The position numbers and the translations under genes are program-made. This document shows positions 1 to 8,778 of a stretch of 64,000 nucleotides of DNA, piece after piece. The stretch comes from Agrobacterium vitis (GTDB lineage: Bacteria; Pseudomonadota; Alphaproteobacteria; Rhizobiales; Rhizobiaceae), in contig NZ_JACXXJ020000003.1 in assembly GCF_014926405.1 (NCBI RefSeq), positions 417,001 to 481,000 of the forward strand, in the 5' to 3' direction. Position 1 is the stretch's first letter. Each line of letters opens with the position of its first letter. The notes beneath the pieces were generated by a model, which was given only the letters and a program-made list of their open reading frames with translations, had not been told where the DNA came from and did not search any database.

Positions 1-211
1 CACCGGTGCCATTCAGGTGCCGCATAGCGGCCAGCCGGTGCTGTTCTTGGCAGACCATCCGCTGACCGGAGGCTATCCTGTCATCGGCACGGTTGCCGAA
101 TATCATCTGGATCTTGCGGGACAGATCCCGATCAACGCCCGCATCCGCTTCCGGCCCATTGCCCCTTTCGCAGACATCACCCCTGTCGATGCCCCAGCCG
201 CGAACGCATAA
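1..211 (+). CDS. 5-oxoprolinase subunit C / KipA-type carboxyltransferase, C-terminal end (partial)
   Basis: The reading frame is open from base 2 to the TAA at 209-211, so only the last ~69 residues of a larger protein are in the window. The motifs [11 protein letters not shown] and [10 protein letters not shown] are characteristic of the C-terminal carboxyltransferase-like domain of the KipA/PxpC family, which also occurs in urea amidolyase. In the PxpABC complex this subunit takes part in ATP-dependent opening of 5-oxoproline to glutamate. The next gene, a biotin carboxylase fusion, starts 21 bases downstream on the same strand, so the two probably share a transcript. Family assignment is good; the substrate cannot be told from this fragment. 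Confidence 0.8.
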   Translation, partial: TGAIQVPHSGQPVLFLADHPLTGGYPVIGTVAEYHLDLAGQIPINARIRFRPIAPFADITPVDAPAANA

Positions 212-231
212 CGATAAAAGAGGAGACACCG

Positions 232-1968
232 ATGAAGAAAGTGTTGATCGCCAACCGGGGCGAAATCGCCGTTCGCATCATCCGCGCCTGTCGCGATTAT
301 GGGCTGCAATCCGTCGCGGTTTATGCTGATCCGGATATCGATTCGCTGTTCGTGCAGCTTGCCGATGAGGCCTATGGGCTGTCCGGTGCCAAGCCGTCAG
401 AGACCTATCTCGATATCGCCAAGCTGATCGACATTGCCAAACGATCCGGCGCGGACGCCGTCCATCCCGGCTACGGCTTCCTGTCGGAGCGCGCCGAATT
501 TGCCCGGGCGGTCATCGATGCCGGTCTGACCTGGATAGGCCCTGATCCGCAAGTCATCGAAGCGCTGGGCGACAAGGTCGAGGCACGGCGGATTGCCACC
601 AGCGTCGGCGCGCCACTGGTGGCGGGCAGCGATGGGCCGGTGGACACCGCCGAGGAGGTGATTGCCTTTGCTGAGCGTCACGGCCTGCCTGTTGCCATCA
701 AAGCTGCCCATGGCGGCGGTGGGCGTGGCTTGAAAGTCGCCTGGAAAATGGAAGAGATTCCGGAGCTTTACGCATCGGCAGTCCGCGAGGCGACCGTCGC
801 CTTTGGCCGTGGCGAATGCTTTTTGGAGCGCTTCCTCGACCGGCCCCGCCATATCGAGGCGCAGGTGATTGCCGATAAACATGGCACCGTGCTGGTGCTC
901 GGCACCCGCGATTGCTCCTTGCAGCGGCGCAACCAGAAACTGGTAGAAGAGGCCCCGGCTCCCTTCCTTACCGATGCTCAACGCCAATCCATCCATGATG
1001 CCGCAAAAGCGATCTGCGCGGCGGCGGGCTATAGCGGCGCGGGAACGGTGGAATTCCTGCTGGGCGTTGACGGTACGATTTCCTTTCTGGAAGTGAACAC
1101 CCGGCTACAGGTCGAGCATCCGGTGACGGAAGAAACCACTGGCATCGATCTCGTCACCGAACAGTTCCGCATTGCAGAAGGCCTGGCCCTGGCGATCACG
1201 CAAACACCCGTGCCACGCGGCCATTCCATTGAGTTTCGCATCAATGCCGAAGATCCGGGCCGGGGCTTTCTGCCAACACCCGGCACGATCACACGGTTTG
1301 CGGCCCCGTCCGGCCCCGGCGTGCGGCTCGATAGCGGTGTGGATACCGGCTCCACCATTCCCGGCGTCTACGATTCGTTGATGGCGAAGCTGATCGTCAC
1401 CGGTGCCACCCGCGAGCAGGCCCTGCAAAGGGCACGACGCGCCCTGAAGGAATTCCAGATCGAAGGCGTGGCAACCGTGCTACCCTTCCACCGTGCCGCC
1501 ATGGAAACCGCCGATTTCATCGGCACTGATGGTTTCAAGGTCCATACCCGTTGGATCGAGACCGATTTCGCCGCCATGCCTGAAGCAGCTATGCGACCAG
1601 AGCCAGCCGCCGACACGTCGCTGATCCGCACCCATGTGGAAATCGATGGCAAGCGCCATGCCCTCGGCATTCCCGCCCAGCTTCTCGCAGGCTTTGGCAG
1701 TCTCTCAGTCAATGCCGGACAGGCCGTAACAGGTGATGCGGGAAATACGCCGGAAAAAGGCACCATCACCGCCCCGGTATCCGGCACGGTTCAGTCTTTC
1801 AAGGTGAAGGATGGAGATCTGGTTGCGGCAGGTGATCTTCTCGCCGTCATGGAGGCGATGAAGATGGAGACGCAGATCATGGCGACAACAGCTGGAACCG
1901 TCAGTCTCGTCTCAAGCGAAGGCGACTATCTGGCGGCGGGAAGCCTGCTCTTGAAGATTATCGCGTAA
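232..1968 (+). CDS. Biotin carboxylase with C-terminal biotin carrier domain
   Basis: 578 residues in the order biotin carboxylase N-domain, ATP-grasp domain (glycine-rich loop [10 protein letters not shown] near residue 160; [31 protein letters not shown]), C-terminal carboxylase domain, then a biotinyl domain with EAMKMET whose lysine (about residue 544) is the expected biotin site. It would carboxylate biotin with bicarbonate and ATP and carry it on the same chain, as in acyl-CoA carboxylase alpha subunits. The ATG follows GAGGAG at 7-8 bases. The gene sits directly after a KipA/PxpC-type gene. Such fusions next to pxpB/pxpC are commonly annotated as acetyl-CoA carboxylase-like, but no carboxyltransferase of the usual acyl-CoA type is visible here, so the acceptor is unknown. 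Confidence 0.9.
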   Translation: MKKVLIANRGEIAVRIIRACRDYGLQSVAVYADPDIDSLFVQLADEAYGLSGAKPSETYLDIAKLIDIAKRSGADAVHPGYGFLSERAEFARAVIDAGLTWIGPDPQVIEALGDKVEARRIATSVGAPLVAGSDGPVDTAEEVIAFAERHGLPVAIKAAHGGGGRGLKVAWKMEEIPELYASAVREATVAFGRGECFLERFLDRPRHIEAQVIADKHGTVLVLGTRDCSLQRRNQKLVEEAPAPFLTDAQRQSIHDAAKAICAAAGYSGAGTVEFLLGVDGTISFLEVNTRLQVEHPVTEETTGIDLVTEQFRIAEGLALAITQTPVPRGHSIEFRINAEDPGRGFLPTPGTITRFAAPSGPGVRLDSGVDTGSTIPGVYDSLMAKLIVTGATREQALQRARRALKEFQIEGVATVLPFHRAAMETADFIGTDGFKVHTRWIETDFAAMPEAAMRPEPAADTSLIRTHVEIDGKRHALGIPAQLLAGFGSLSVNAGQAVTGDAGNTPEKGTITAPVSGTVQSFKVKDGDLVAAGDLLAVMEAMKMETQIMATTAGTVSLVSSEGDYLAAGSLLLKIIA

Positions 1969-1982
1969 CAACGTTTGATTTT

Positions 1983-2012
1983 CTCCACCCTTGGAAAAGA
2001 CCAAGGGTGGAG
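1983..2012. terminator. Stem-loop between convergent genes
   Basis: A perfect 12-bp inverted repeat (1983-1994 with 2001-2012) and a 6-base loop lie between the biotin carboxylase stop and the end of the convergent carboxyspermidine dehydrogenase gene. There is no strong T-run on either side, so it may be a weak bidirectional terminator or an mRNA 3'-end stabiliser. Confidence 0.5.
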
Positions 2013-2037
2013 ACGGGCAATGCCGTTTCAAAGAAAC

Positions 2038-3279
2038 TTACGAAAAATCCAACGCGCGGTCGCCGTCTTCATCCTTGATGCGGGTCGGCAGGCCGATATG
2101 GTTGAGGATGTTGAGGAACGGCCGTGGCGGCAATTCTTCGACATTGGCCATTTTCTTCACGTCCCATTCGCCGGTCGCAACCAGCATGGCAGCCGCGACA
2201 GGAGGAACGCCAGCCGTGTAGGAAATGCCCTGGGAGCCGACTTCGTTATAGGCTTCCTTATGGTCGGCGACATTGTAGATGAAGACGGTCTTTTCCTTGC
2301 CGTCCTTCAGACCCTTCACGTAATCGCCAATGCAGGTCTTGCCTTCATAGTCGGGTGCCAGCGATGACGGGTCAGGCAGGCAGGCCTTGACCACTTTCAG
2401 CGGCACGACGTCCGAGCCATCGGCCAGCTTGACCGGCTGTTCGGAAAGCAGACCAATGCTCTTCAGCACGGTAAAGACGTTGATATAGTGATCGCCGAAG
2501 CCCATCCAGAAACGCACATCGGCACCGTCCATGTTCTTGGCCAGCGAATGCACTTCGTCATGACCGCAGAGATAGGCGCGGCGCGTGCCAACCACCGGCA
2601 AGTCGTAATCCTTGCCGATCTCGAACATCTTGTTGACCTGCCATTCGCCCTTCTGCCAGGAATAGACGACGCCGGTAAACTCGCGGAAATTGATTTCCGG
2701 GTCGAAATTGGTGGCGAAATATTTGCCATGGCTGCCGGCATTGATATCGACGATATCGACATCCGTGACCTTGTCGAGATATTCGTCCTTGGCAAGGCGG
2801 GCATAGGCATTGACCACGCCGGGATCGAACCCAGCGCCGAGAATGGCGGTAATGCCCTTCTCTTCACATTCTGCGGCCCGCTTCCATTCGTAGTTTCCAT
2901 ACCATGGCGGCGTTTCACAGATCTTGTTCGGCTCTTCGTGGATCGCCGTGTCGATATAGGCAACGCCGGTATCCATGCAGGCGCGCAGCACCGACATGTT
3001 GAGGAAAGCGGTGCCGACATTGATGACGATCTGCGAGCCGGTCTTTTCGATCAGCGCCTTGGTGGCGTCGATGTCCAGGGCGTCAAGCGCATGGCCTTCC
3101 AGCACGCCCGCCTGCTTCATGGCGTTCTTTTCATGCACGGAGGCGATGATGGCGTCGCATTTGCCCTTGGTGCGCGAGGCGATATGGATATCGCCCAGCA
3201 CGTCGTTATTCTGGGCGCATTTATGCGCAACGACCTGGGCGACGCCGCCAGCGCCGATAATGAGCACGTTCTTCTTCAT
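2038..3279 (-). CDS. Carboxynorspermidine/carboxyspermidine dehydrogenase (saccharopine dehydrogenase family)
   Basis: 413 residues. The N-terminal Rossmann motif IGAGGVAQVVAH binds NAD(P), and the whole length matches the LYS1-like saccharopine dehydrogenase family members that condense a diamine with aspartate semialdehyde to make carboxy(nor)spermidine. The identification is strengthened by the gene 38 bases upstream, whose product is the matching decarboxylase. Together they form the alternative spermidine route known in agrobacteria and vibrios, used in place of S-adenosylmethionine decarboxylase. AAAGGAG precedes the ATG. With putrescine as substrate the product would be carboxyspermidine; with diaminopropane, carboxynorspermidine; the sequence does not separate these. 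Confidence 0.88.
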   Translation of the reverse strand: MKKNVLIIGAGGVAQVVAHKCAQNNDVLGDIHIASRTKGKCDAIIASVHEKNAMKQAGVLEGHALDALDIDATKALIEKTGSQIVINVGTAFLNMSVLRACMDTGVAYIDTAIHEEPNKICETPPWYGNYEWKRAAECEEKGITAILGAGFDPGVVNAYARLAKDEYLDKVTDVDIVDINAGSHGKYFATNFDPEINFREFTGVVYSWQKGEWQVNKMFEIGKDYDLPVVGTRRAYLCGHDEVHSLAKNMDGADVRFWMGFGDHYINVFTVLKSIGLLSEQPVKLADGSDVVPLKVVKACLPDPSSLAPDYEGKTCIGDYVKGLKDGKEKTVFIYNVADHKEAYNEVGSQGISYTAGVPPVAAAMLVATGEWDVKKMANVEELPPRPFLNILNHIGLPTRIKDEDGDRALDFS

Positions 3280-3317
3280 GATGCGGACTAACTCCTTTTG
3301 TCCAATCGTCAGAAGCC

Positions 3318-4415
3318 TCAGGAGAGGCTTTGTTCAAAGTCCGCATAGGAAAACTCGCGGACAGTCCTGATGCTGCCATCCAGTTCACGGATGGCGATGG
3401 ACGGCATTTTCACGCCGTTAAACCAGTTCTTCTTGACCATCGTATAGCCTGCGGCATCCTGGATGGAAATCCGGTCGCCGACCTTCAAGGCTTCAGGGAA
3501 ACGAAACTCGCCAAATACATCGCCTGCCAGGCACGATTTGCCGCAAATCATATAGCTGTGGTCACCTGCATTCGGCTCCAGCTTGGCGGTTTCGCGGTAG
3601 ATCAGCAGATCGAGCATATGCGCCTCGATGGAACTATCGACAATGGCGAGGTTCTTGCCATTATACAGCGTATCCAGAACCGAGACTTCCAGCGTCGTCG
3701 ATTTGGTGATCGATGCCTCACCTGGCTCCAGATAGACCTGAACGCCGTATTCGCCTGAAAACCGCTTCAACCGCTCGGCAAACTGCGCCAGCGGATAATC
3801 CTCGCCGGTAAAATGAATGCCGCCGCCGAGGCTGACCCATTCGGCACGATGCAGCAGCGAGCCGAATTTCGCCTCGATGTCCGAGAGCATGCTGTCAAAC
3901 AGCGCGAAATCCTTGTTTTCGCAATTGTTATGGATCATGAAGCCGCTAATGCGGTCCATGACCTTTTCCACCTTGGCCGCATCCCATTCCCCAAGCCGCG
4001 AAAACGGCCGGGCCGGATCGGCCAGATCAAAGCTGGACGAGCTGACCTGCGGGTTCAGTCTCAAGCCGCGGGTAATGCCGGAGGCCTTGTCGCCATAGCG
4101 TTCCAGCTGACCGACCGAATTGAAGATGATCTTGTCGGCGTGGGAAATCACCTCGTCAATTTCATTGTCGCCATAGGCAACGCTATAGGCATGGGTCTCG
4201 CCGCCGAATTTTTCACGACCGAGCCGAACCTCGTAGAGCGAGGACGAAGTGGTTCCATCCATATAGTCGCGCATCAGGTCGAAGACCGACCAGGTGGCAA
4301 AACATTTCAACGCCAGCAGCGCCTTGGCGCCGGAGGTCTCGCGCAGAAGCGCGATCTTTTCCATATTGGAAAGGAGCTTGCTCTTGTCGATGAGATAAAA
4401 CGGGGTCTGAAGCAC
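3318..4415 (-). CDS. nspC: Carboxynorspermidine/carboxyspermidine decarboxylase
   Basis: 365 residues, usual length for NspC. It belongs to the PLP-dependent alanine-racemase-fold decarboxylases: the N-terminal segment KALLALKCFATWSV carries the expected PLP lysine, VSLGGGIHFTGEDYP resembles the phosphate-binding region, YLEPGEA is typical of the family, and GKSCLAGDVFGEF supplies the conserved cysteine region. It removes the carboxyl group made by the dehydrogenase encoded just downstream, yielding spermidine or norspermidine. The start codon is GTG at 4415; there is no better ATG nearby. It is first gene of the two-gene unit, so the promoter should lie in 4416-4560. Confidence 0.9.
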   Translation of the reverse strand: MLQTPFYLIDKSKLLSNMEKIALLRETSGAKALLALKCFATWSVFDLMRDYMDGTTSSSLYEVRLGREKFGGETHAYSVAYGDNEIDEVISHADKIIFNSVGQLERYGDKASGITRGLRLNPQVSSSSFDLADPARPFSRLGEWDAAKVEKVMDRISGFMIHNNCENKDFALFDSMLSDIEAKFGSLLHRAEWVSLGGGIHFTGEDYPLAQFAERLKRFSGEYGVQVYLEPGEASITKSTTLEVSVLDTLYNGKNLAIVDSSIEAHMLDLLIYRETAKLEPNAGDHSYMICGKSCLAGDVFGEFRFPEALKVGDRISIQDAAGYTMVKKNWFNGVKMPSIAIRELDGSIRTVREFSYADFEQSLS

Positions 4416-4574
4416 GATGGCTACGCCTTTCCATGAATTCGAAGGGGTCGTTTAAGAAATCTGGCCCCTGAAGGCAAGTCGCTCCGGCCTTTTCCCGGAA
4501 AAATGCTTCAACCTGATGACATCGCATTATTTTTCCAGCCGAAAAGAGCTCATATCCTCCCGGATGAAGATATT

Positions 4575-4650
4575 ACGAATATCTCAAATGCATCAGTGAC
4601 TTGAGCTTGTCGCAAATTAGAGCGGATTTTCGCCATGGAGATGCTAAACA
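4575..4650. repeat. Partial copy of a rhizobial palindromic repeat (family A)
   Basis: The core ATATCTCAAATGCATCAG followed by a degraded second arm matches the longer copies at 13830-13915, 22209-22302 and 34777-34881. This copy has lost the second hairpin. It lies between the divergent nspC and MetF-like genes. Confidence 0.5.
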
Positions 4651-4677
4651 CTGGCGGGAGCATTGCGGAGAAAGACC

Positions 4678-5568
4678 ATGATGGACAAAGCGGTTCTGAC
4701 GGATCATCGCGAATATCCTGCCGATCAGGGCAATCTTCTGGAGACATGGTCCATTGAGGTCACTCCGCGCACGGCAGCGAAAATCGCCAGTTTTCAGGCG
4801 CTGCTGCCAGCGGGTACCCGAATCTATATCGCCCATGTCGATGGCACACCTTTCGAGGACATGGTTGCGACCGCCAGGCGCCTTCATGGGCAAGGCTTTC
4901 CGGTCATGCCGCATATTCCAGCTCGCAGTATCGCCAATGTCACGCAACTGGAAGACCTGTTGAAGCAATACCGGGATGAAGCCGATGTGCGCCAGGCACT
5001 TCTGCTGGCCGGCGGCATCGCAAAGCCACGCGGTACGCTTTCCAGTTCGATAGAGCTGATTGAAACCGGCTTGTTCGACAGACTCGGCTTTACGCATCTG
5101 CATATTGCCGGCCACCCCGAAGGCAATCGCGATATCGATGCCGATGGCTCCACCACGCAAATCGATGCGGCCCTGCGCTGGAAAGTTGATTTCGCAAGCC
5201 GAACGGATGCGCAGATGGCCATCGTCACCCAATTTGCCTTTGATGCCAAAGTGATCATCGACTGGGCCGAGCGAATCGACGCCCTCGGAATCGGATTACC
5301 GATCCATGTCGGCATTGCCGGACCTGCAAAGCTTCAGACATTGATCAAATATGCAATCTCCTGCGGCGTCGGGCCGTCTTTGAAAGTGCTGCAAAAACGC
5401 GCGCTCGACCTGCGCAAACTGCTGATGCCTTATGAACCGACGGATATGGTTGGGCAATTGAACACCTACAAGGCCGAAAATCCGCAGAGCAACATCAGCA
5501 AGCTGCATCTGTTTCCGCTTGGCGGCATCGAGCCAGCGGCCCGCTGGATCGACCAATATAAGCCCTGA
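4678..5568 (+). CDS. Methylenetetrahydrofolate reductase-like protein
   Basis: 296 residues from the ATG at 4678, which has GGAG seven bases upstream; an in-frame TTG at 4663 is less likely. The TIM-barrel pattern of the MetF family is visible: WSIEVTPR near the N-terminus keeps the family glutamate, VTQFAFDA matches the folate-side strand, and HPEGN replaces the usual YPE.H. The position that is RGD in E. coli MetF (Asp120) reads AGGIAKPRG here, so an important aspartate is missing. It may therefore use another folate step, such as handling one-carbon units from sarcosine or N-methyl compounds. It converges on the hydantoinase/ABC operon with 6 bases between the stops. Family likely; reaction uncertain. 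Confidence 0.7.
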   Translation: MMDKAVLTDHREYPADQGNLLETWSIEVTPRTAAKIASFQALLPAGTRIYIAHVDGTPFEDMVATARRLHGQGFPVMPHIPARSIANVTQLEDLLKQYRDEADVRQALLLAGGIAKPRGTLSSSIELIETGLFDRLGFTHLHIAGHPEGNRDIDADGSTTQIDAALRWKVDFASRTDAQMAIVTQFAFDAKVIIDWAERIDALGIGLPIHVGIAGPAKLQTLIKYAISCGVGPSLKVLQKRALDLRKLLMPYEPTDMVGQLNTYKAENPQSNISKLHLFPLGGIEPAARWIDQYKP

Positions 5569-5574
5569 GGACGA

Positions 5575-6372
5575 CTATCGGGCTTTGGTTTTTAAGCCTG
5601 CAAAAGCGGCAATGACAGCCACACAAAACACCGAGATGATGAAAATCGCGCCGGACATCGCGTAGATCGTCGGCGACGCGCCCCCATTCATCTTGCCAAA
5701 CAGCACGACCGGAAGCGTATTCTGCCGCCCGGCCAGATAGAAGGCGCGGGTAAACTCGTTCAGCGACAAAAGAAACGAGAAGATGAAGGCGCTGATTAGG
5801 CCTGGGCGGATCAGCGGCAGGGTAATGTCACGAAACTGCCGCCAGCGGCTGGCCCCCAGATCCGCCGCCGCCATCAGGAACACGGGCCGCACGGCAGAAA
5901 AACCGGTGAGAATGACGATAAACGCAAAGGGCATGGCCCAAAGCAGGTGTCCGGCTGTCAGTGTCCAGATCGAGGCCTTGATGCCGCTGCGGCTGAACAC
6001 GGTGGACAGCGCCAGCCCCTGGATGACACCCGGCACGAACATCGGCAGGATCACGGCAAGAAACCATATGTCGCGGGTTCTTCGCAGCTCGAAATAGGCC
6101 AGCGCCGCCATAAGCGATAGCAGCGTGGCGCCCGTTGCCGTCAACAGGGCAACGCTGGCTGATTGCCAAAGGGCAGCCATCAGCGCTGTTTCCGCTGGCA
6201 GGGCGGCGTACCATTTCACCGTCAGGTCCGACAGGTTTGGCAGGCCGGGCTGGAGCGACGGATTGAAGGAAACTCCGAGCAGATAAAGTGGCGGCGCATA
6301 GATCGCCACCAGGCCGAAAATCGTCATGGTCCAAATCAGGATCTGGTTTGCCCGCCCCTCTGCTCTCATCAT
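5575..6372 (-). CDS. ABC transporter permease (PotC-like)
   Basis: 265 residues with about six hydrophobic segments and the permease signature near the C-terminal half (AAADLGASRWRQFRDITLPLIRPG, the EAA loop that docks on the ATPase). This is the second inner-membrane subunit of a spermidine/putrescine-type importer. Its ATG overlaps the stop of the upstream permease gene by four bases (6369-6372), which indicates translational coupling. It is the last gene of the minus-strand operon that begins at 13626. Confidence 0.88.
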   Translation of the reverse strand: MMRAEGRANQILIWTMTIFGLVAIYAPPLYLLGVSFNPSLQPGLPNLSDLTVKWYAALPAETALMAALWQSASVALLTATGATLLSLMAALAYFELRRTRDIWFLAVILPMFVPGVIQGLALSTVFSRSGIKASIWTLTAGHLLWAMPFAFIVILTGFSAVRPVFLMAAADLGASRWRQFRDITLPLIRPGLISAFIFSFLLSLNEFTRAFYLAGRQNTLPVVLFGKMNGGASPTIYAMSGAIFIISVFCVAVIAAFAGLKTKAR

Positions 6373-7235
6373 GCCGAGCGATCTCCAAACAGCGCCGCCA
6401 GCCCGAACAGCCGGTTTCCAATTAGCACCATGCCGAACACCACGATCAAAACGATGGTGGAAATTGCAAAGGCCAGCGGATAATTTGCCACCCGCATTAC
6501 ATCGTTGATCATCACGGTCACGATGGAGGCCCCTGCCCCGCCAAGCATTTGCACTTCAGTAGAAGACCCAGCGACCATGACGAATACGAACAGGAAGCCG
6601 GCAAACAGACCGGACCTGGTGAGCGGCAGGAGAATGGTGACGAGTATGCGCCAGAAGCCAGCGCCGAGATCCTGCGCGGCGGCAAGCACGGTCGCATCCA
6701 CCCGGCGCATGGCGAGCAGCAAGGGAAAGGTGGCAAACGGCAGATAAGAGGCGACCAGCCCGACAATGACAGCGAAGTCGCTGAACAGCAGCCAGTCGAC
6801 CGGTGCGCTGGTCACACCGAAATGTTGCAGCCAACCATTGATCACGCCGGTTCGCCCCAGCACCAGCCGCCAGGAAAACGAGCGGATCAGGTAGGAGGTG
6901 AAGAACGGAATCGTCATCAAAGCCAGGAGCACCACCGACAGCCTGCGGCCCGCCAGGAAATGCACCGCATAGGCGGCGGGATAGGCGAAAACCAGACAGA
7001 TCCCCGCCGTCAGGAGGGCCTTGGCAAGCGTGGAGACAATCACCGTCCAGCGTCCGGCCTGGAGAATGGCGGCGTAGCCTGCCAGGCTGAGATCCGGCTT
7101 GATCCAATAGGTCGATGGGTCCCAGGACCAGAAGCTCCACACCAGCACCACCAGCAACGGCGCCAACCCAAGCGCCAGCAGCGCCAGCAAAGGCGGCGCC
7201 ATCAGCAGGACAGGCAGTCGTCCGGTCGATTTCAT
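6369..7235 (-). CDS. ABC transporter permease (PotB-like)
   Basis: 288 residues, six predicted membrane spans, and an EAA-loop motif (AAAQDLGAGFWRILVTILLPL). It pairs with the following permease to form the membrane channel of a PotABCD-type importer. A GGAG motif sits five bases before the ATG. A gap of about 300 bases separates it from the upstream binding-protein gene; that gap holds a strong hairpin and a dispersed repeat, so permease mRNA may be less abundant than binding-protein mRNA. Confidence 0.88.
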   Translation of the reverse strand: MKSTGRLPVLLMAPPLLALLALGLAPLLVVLVWSFWSWDPSTYWIKPDLSLAGYAAILQAGRWTVIVSTLAKALLTAGICLVFAYPAAYAVHFLAGRRLSVVLLALMTIPFFTSYLIRSFSWRLVLGRTGVINGWLQHFGVTSAPVDWLLFSDFAVIVGLVASYLPFATFPLLLAMRRVDATVLAAAQDLGAGFWRILVTILLPLTRSGLFAGFLFVFVMVAGSSTEVQMLGGAGASIVTVMINDVMRVANYPLAFAISTIVLIVVFGMVLIGNRLFGLAALFGDRSA

Positions 7236-7329
7236 GCACGCTCCATGGGTGATTATGCTGCAAATTTAGAGCACTGCGACATTTTTTATGAGTTTTACAA
7301 AACGCATGACGCATTCAAATCATAAGGAA

Positions 7330-7358
7330 CCTGTCGCCGGGCGAAACACGGCGACAGG
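7330..7358. terminator. Hairpin between binding-protein and permease genes
   Basis: CCTGTCGCC at 7330-7338 pairs with GGCGACAGG at 7350-7358. Such stems after a periplasmic binding-protein gene often protect the upstream mRNA or partly terminate transcription. No T-run follows on the minus strand, so a stabiliser role seems more likely than full termination. Confidence 0.5.
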
Positions 7359-7363
7359 CTGGC

Positions 7364-7470
7364 TTTAGAGTTTGTCAGGGGAAAGTGGAAACCGGTTTTC
7401 CCGAAAAGACAAACGAAAACAAGCGAATCTAGAGTCTGTCTGGTTCAATATGAACCTGACAGACTCTAGT
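7364..7470. repeat. Dispersed repeat, family B (copy 1)
   Basis: About 107 bases that match 30268-30375 from TTTAGAGTTTG through the middle block CGAAAAGACAAACGAAAACA to the terminal hairpin. In this copy the terminal hairpin is nearly perfect: CTAGAGTCTGTC at 7429-7440 pairs with the GACAGACTCTAG end at 7469. It lies in the gap between the binding-protein and permease genes. Confidence 0.75.
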
Positions 7471-7533
7471 ATTTATGCCCCAAAACCACAGATGCGGTCT
7501 TACAGTCTGTTGCGGCGATTATTGGATAGACTG

Positions 7534-8712
7534 TTAAGCATTGCGGAGTTTCTGCCACCATTCTTCATAGAGCTGGAAATTGTCCGGCCGGGTATTCTGC
7601 CAGAAGACCTTGCCGGCGAACTTGGCTTTGACGTGGTCAGCCCGCGCCTGCACCTCTTCCGGCTTATATTCGTCAGGATGTGCCTTGGCATAGACGACGT
7701 TGTTGTCGGTTGGGACGAGATAGCCCCGCGCCTTGCCAAGCTCGCAGCCATAGAGACCGCCCAAAAGGCCATTGACGAATTGATGCGCGGCATCGCTCAC
7801 ACCACGTTCGCCAGCGCCCTTGAGCAGAACCGTATTGTTGGCCCAGCCTTCATAGCCCTCGACAGGGGCGGCATAATCGACTTTCAGTCCGCGCTTGCGG
7901 CCTTCATAGACAATCGGCTCCCAGCCGGTCATTGCATCGACTTCTTCATTGGCAACCAGTTGGACACCCTGTTCCCAGCCATTCCAGAAGGTGCGGAACT
8001 GTCCGTCCTTCTTGTGCTTGATCAGGAATTCCATCACCAGACCAAGTTCGGATTCGCTCAGATTGCCCGGGTCCTTGATCGGCTTGTTTTCGCTTTCCTT
8101 GAGGTAGATAGCAGCGAAGACCGCGCTGTTGATCCAGGCATCCTCCATGGCGACCTTGCCCTTCATCTTCGGGTCGAAGATCACGCCATAGCTATCGACC
8201 TTGCCGAGCTTATCGGAGCGATAGATGATCGAGTCGGCATTGACCACGGTCGGAATGCCGTATTGCTTGCCCTCGTGCTTGAGATAGGGAATGTCGCGTG
8301 CCCATTGCCAAATGCTGTCGTAATTGGCGATCTTACTGACATCCCACGGGATAATCGCGCCCTGACGAGCCAGTTCCTTTTCAGCGCCGCCCTGAAAACC
8401 ACCGATGTCGAACAGGTCATTGGCATTTCCGGCCGCCAGACGGGCAATGACAGGACCAAGGTCGTTGCCATTGTCGGTAAATTCCGGTTTCACACCATTT
8501 TGGGTGGCAAATTCCGCCCATTTCTCACCGATATCAAGCGTCGCCGTGCCCCAGAAAGCCACAGACTTCGCCTCTGCGGCAAAGGCAGAACGGCCAAGGC
8601 CCAAATGGCCGGCCGCCAGCGCCAACCCGCCGGCACCGGCAAATTTCAAGAGGTCCCGCCGTTGCATATTGCTTCTGTTGACCGAAAATCCATTTTTCAA
8701 AGTCGTTGTCAT
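7534..8712 (-). CDS. ABC transporter substrate-binding protein (polyamine-type, Tat-exported)
   Basis: 392 residues. The N-terminus has a twin-arginine signal (RRDLLKFAG at residues 18-26, then a hydrophobic stretch ending SAFAA), so it is predicted to be exported folded to the periplasm. The rest resembles PotD/PotF-like type 2 binding proteins. AAGGGA precedes the ATG. Its partners are the ATPase gene just upstream and two permease genes downstream. Because the operon starts with hydantoinase A and B genes, the ligand is more likely a cyclic amide or related nitrogen compound than spermidine itself; that is an inference from context. Confidence 0.87.
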   Translation of the reverse strand: MTTTLKNGFSVNRSNMQRRDLLKFAGAGGLALAAGHLGLGRSAFAAEAKSVAFWGTATLDIGEKWAEFATQNGVKPEFTDNGNDLGPVIARLAAGNANDLFDIGGFQGGAEKELARQGAIIPWDVSKIANYDSIWQWARDIPYLKHEGKQYGIPTVVNADSIIYRSDKLGKVDSYGVIFDPKMKGKVAMEDAWINSAVFAAIYLKESENKPIKDPGNLSESELGLVMEFLIKHKKDGQFRTFWNGWEQGVQLVANEEVDAMTGWEPIVYEGRKRGLKVDYAAPVEGYEGWANNTVLLKGAGERGVSDAAHQFVNGLLGGLYGCELGKARGYLVPTDNNVVYAKAHPDEYKPEEVQARADHVKAKFAGKVFWQNTRPDNFQLYEEWWQKLRNA

Positions 8713-8778
8713 TTTTGTTCCCTTGTTCTCACTGATGAGACCCCATTTTATGCACGTCTCATACCACAGACGGCGGCT

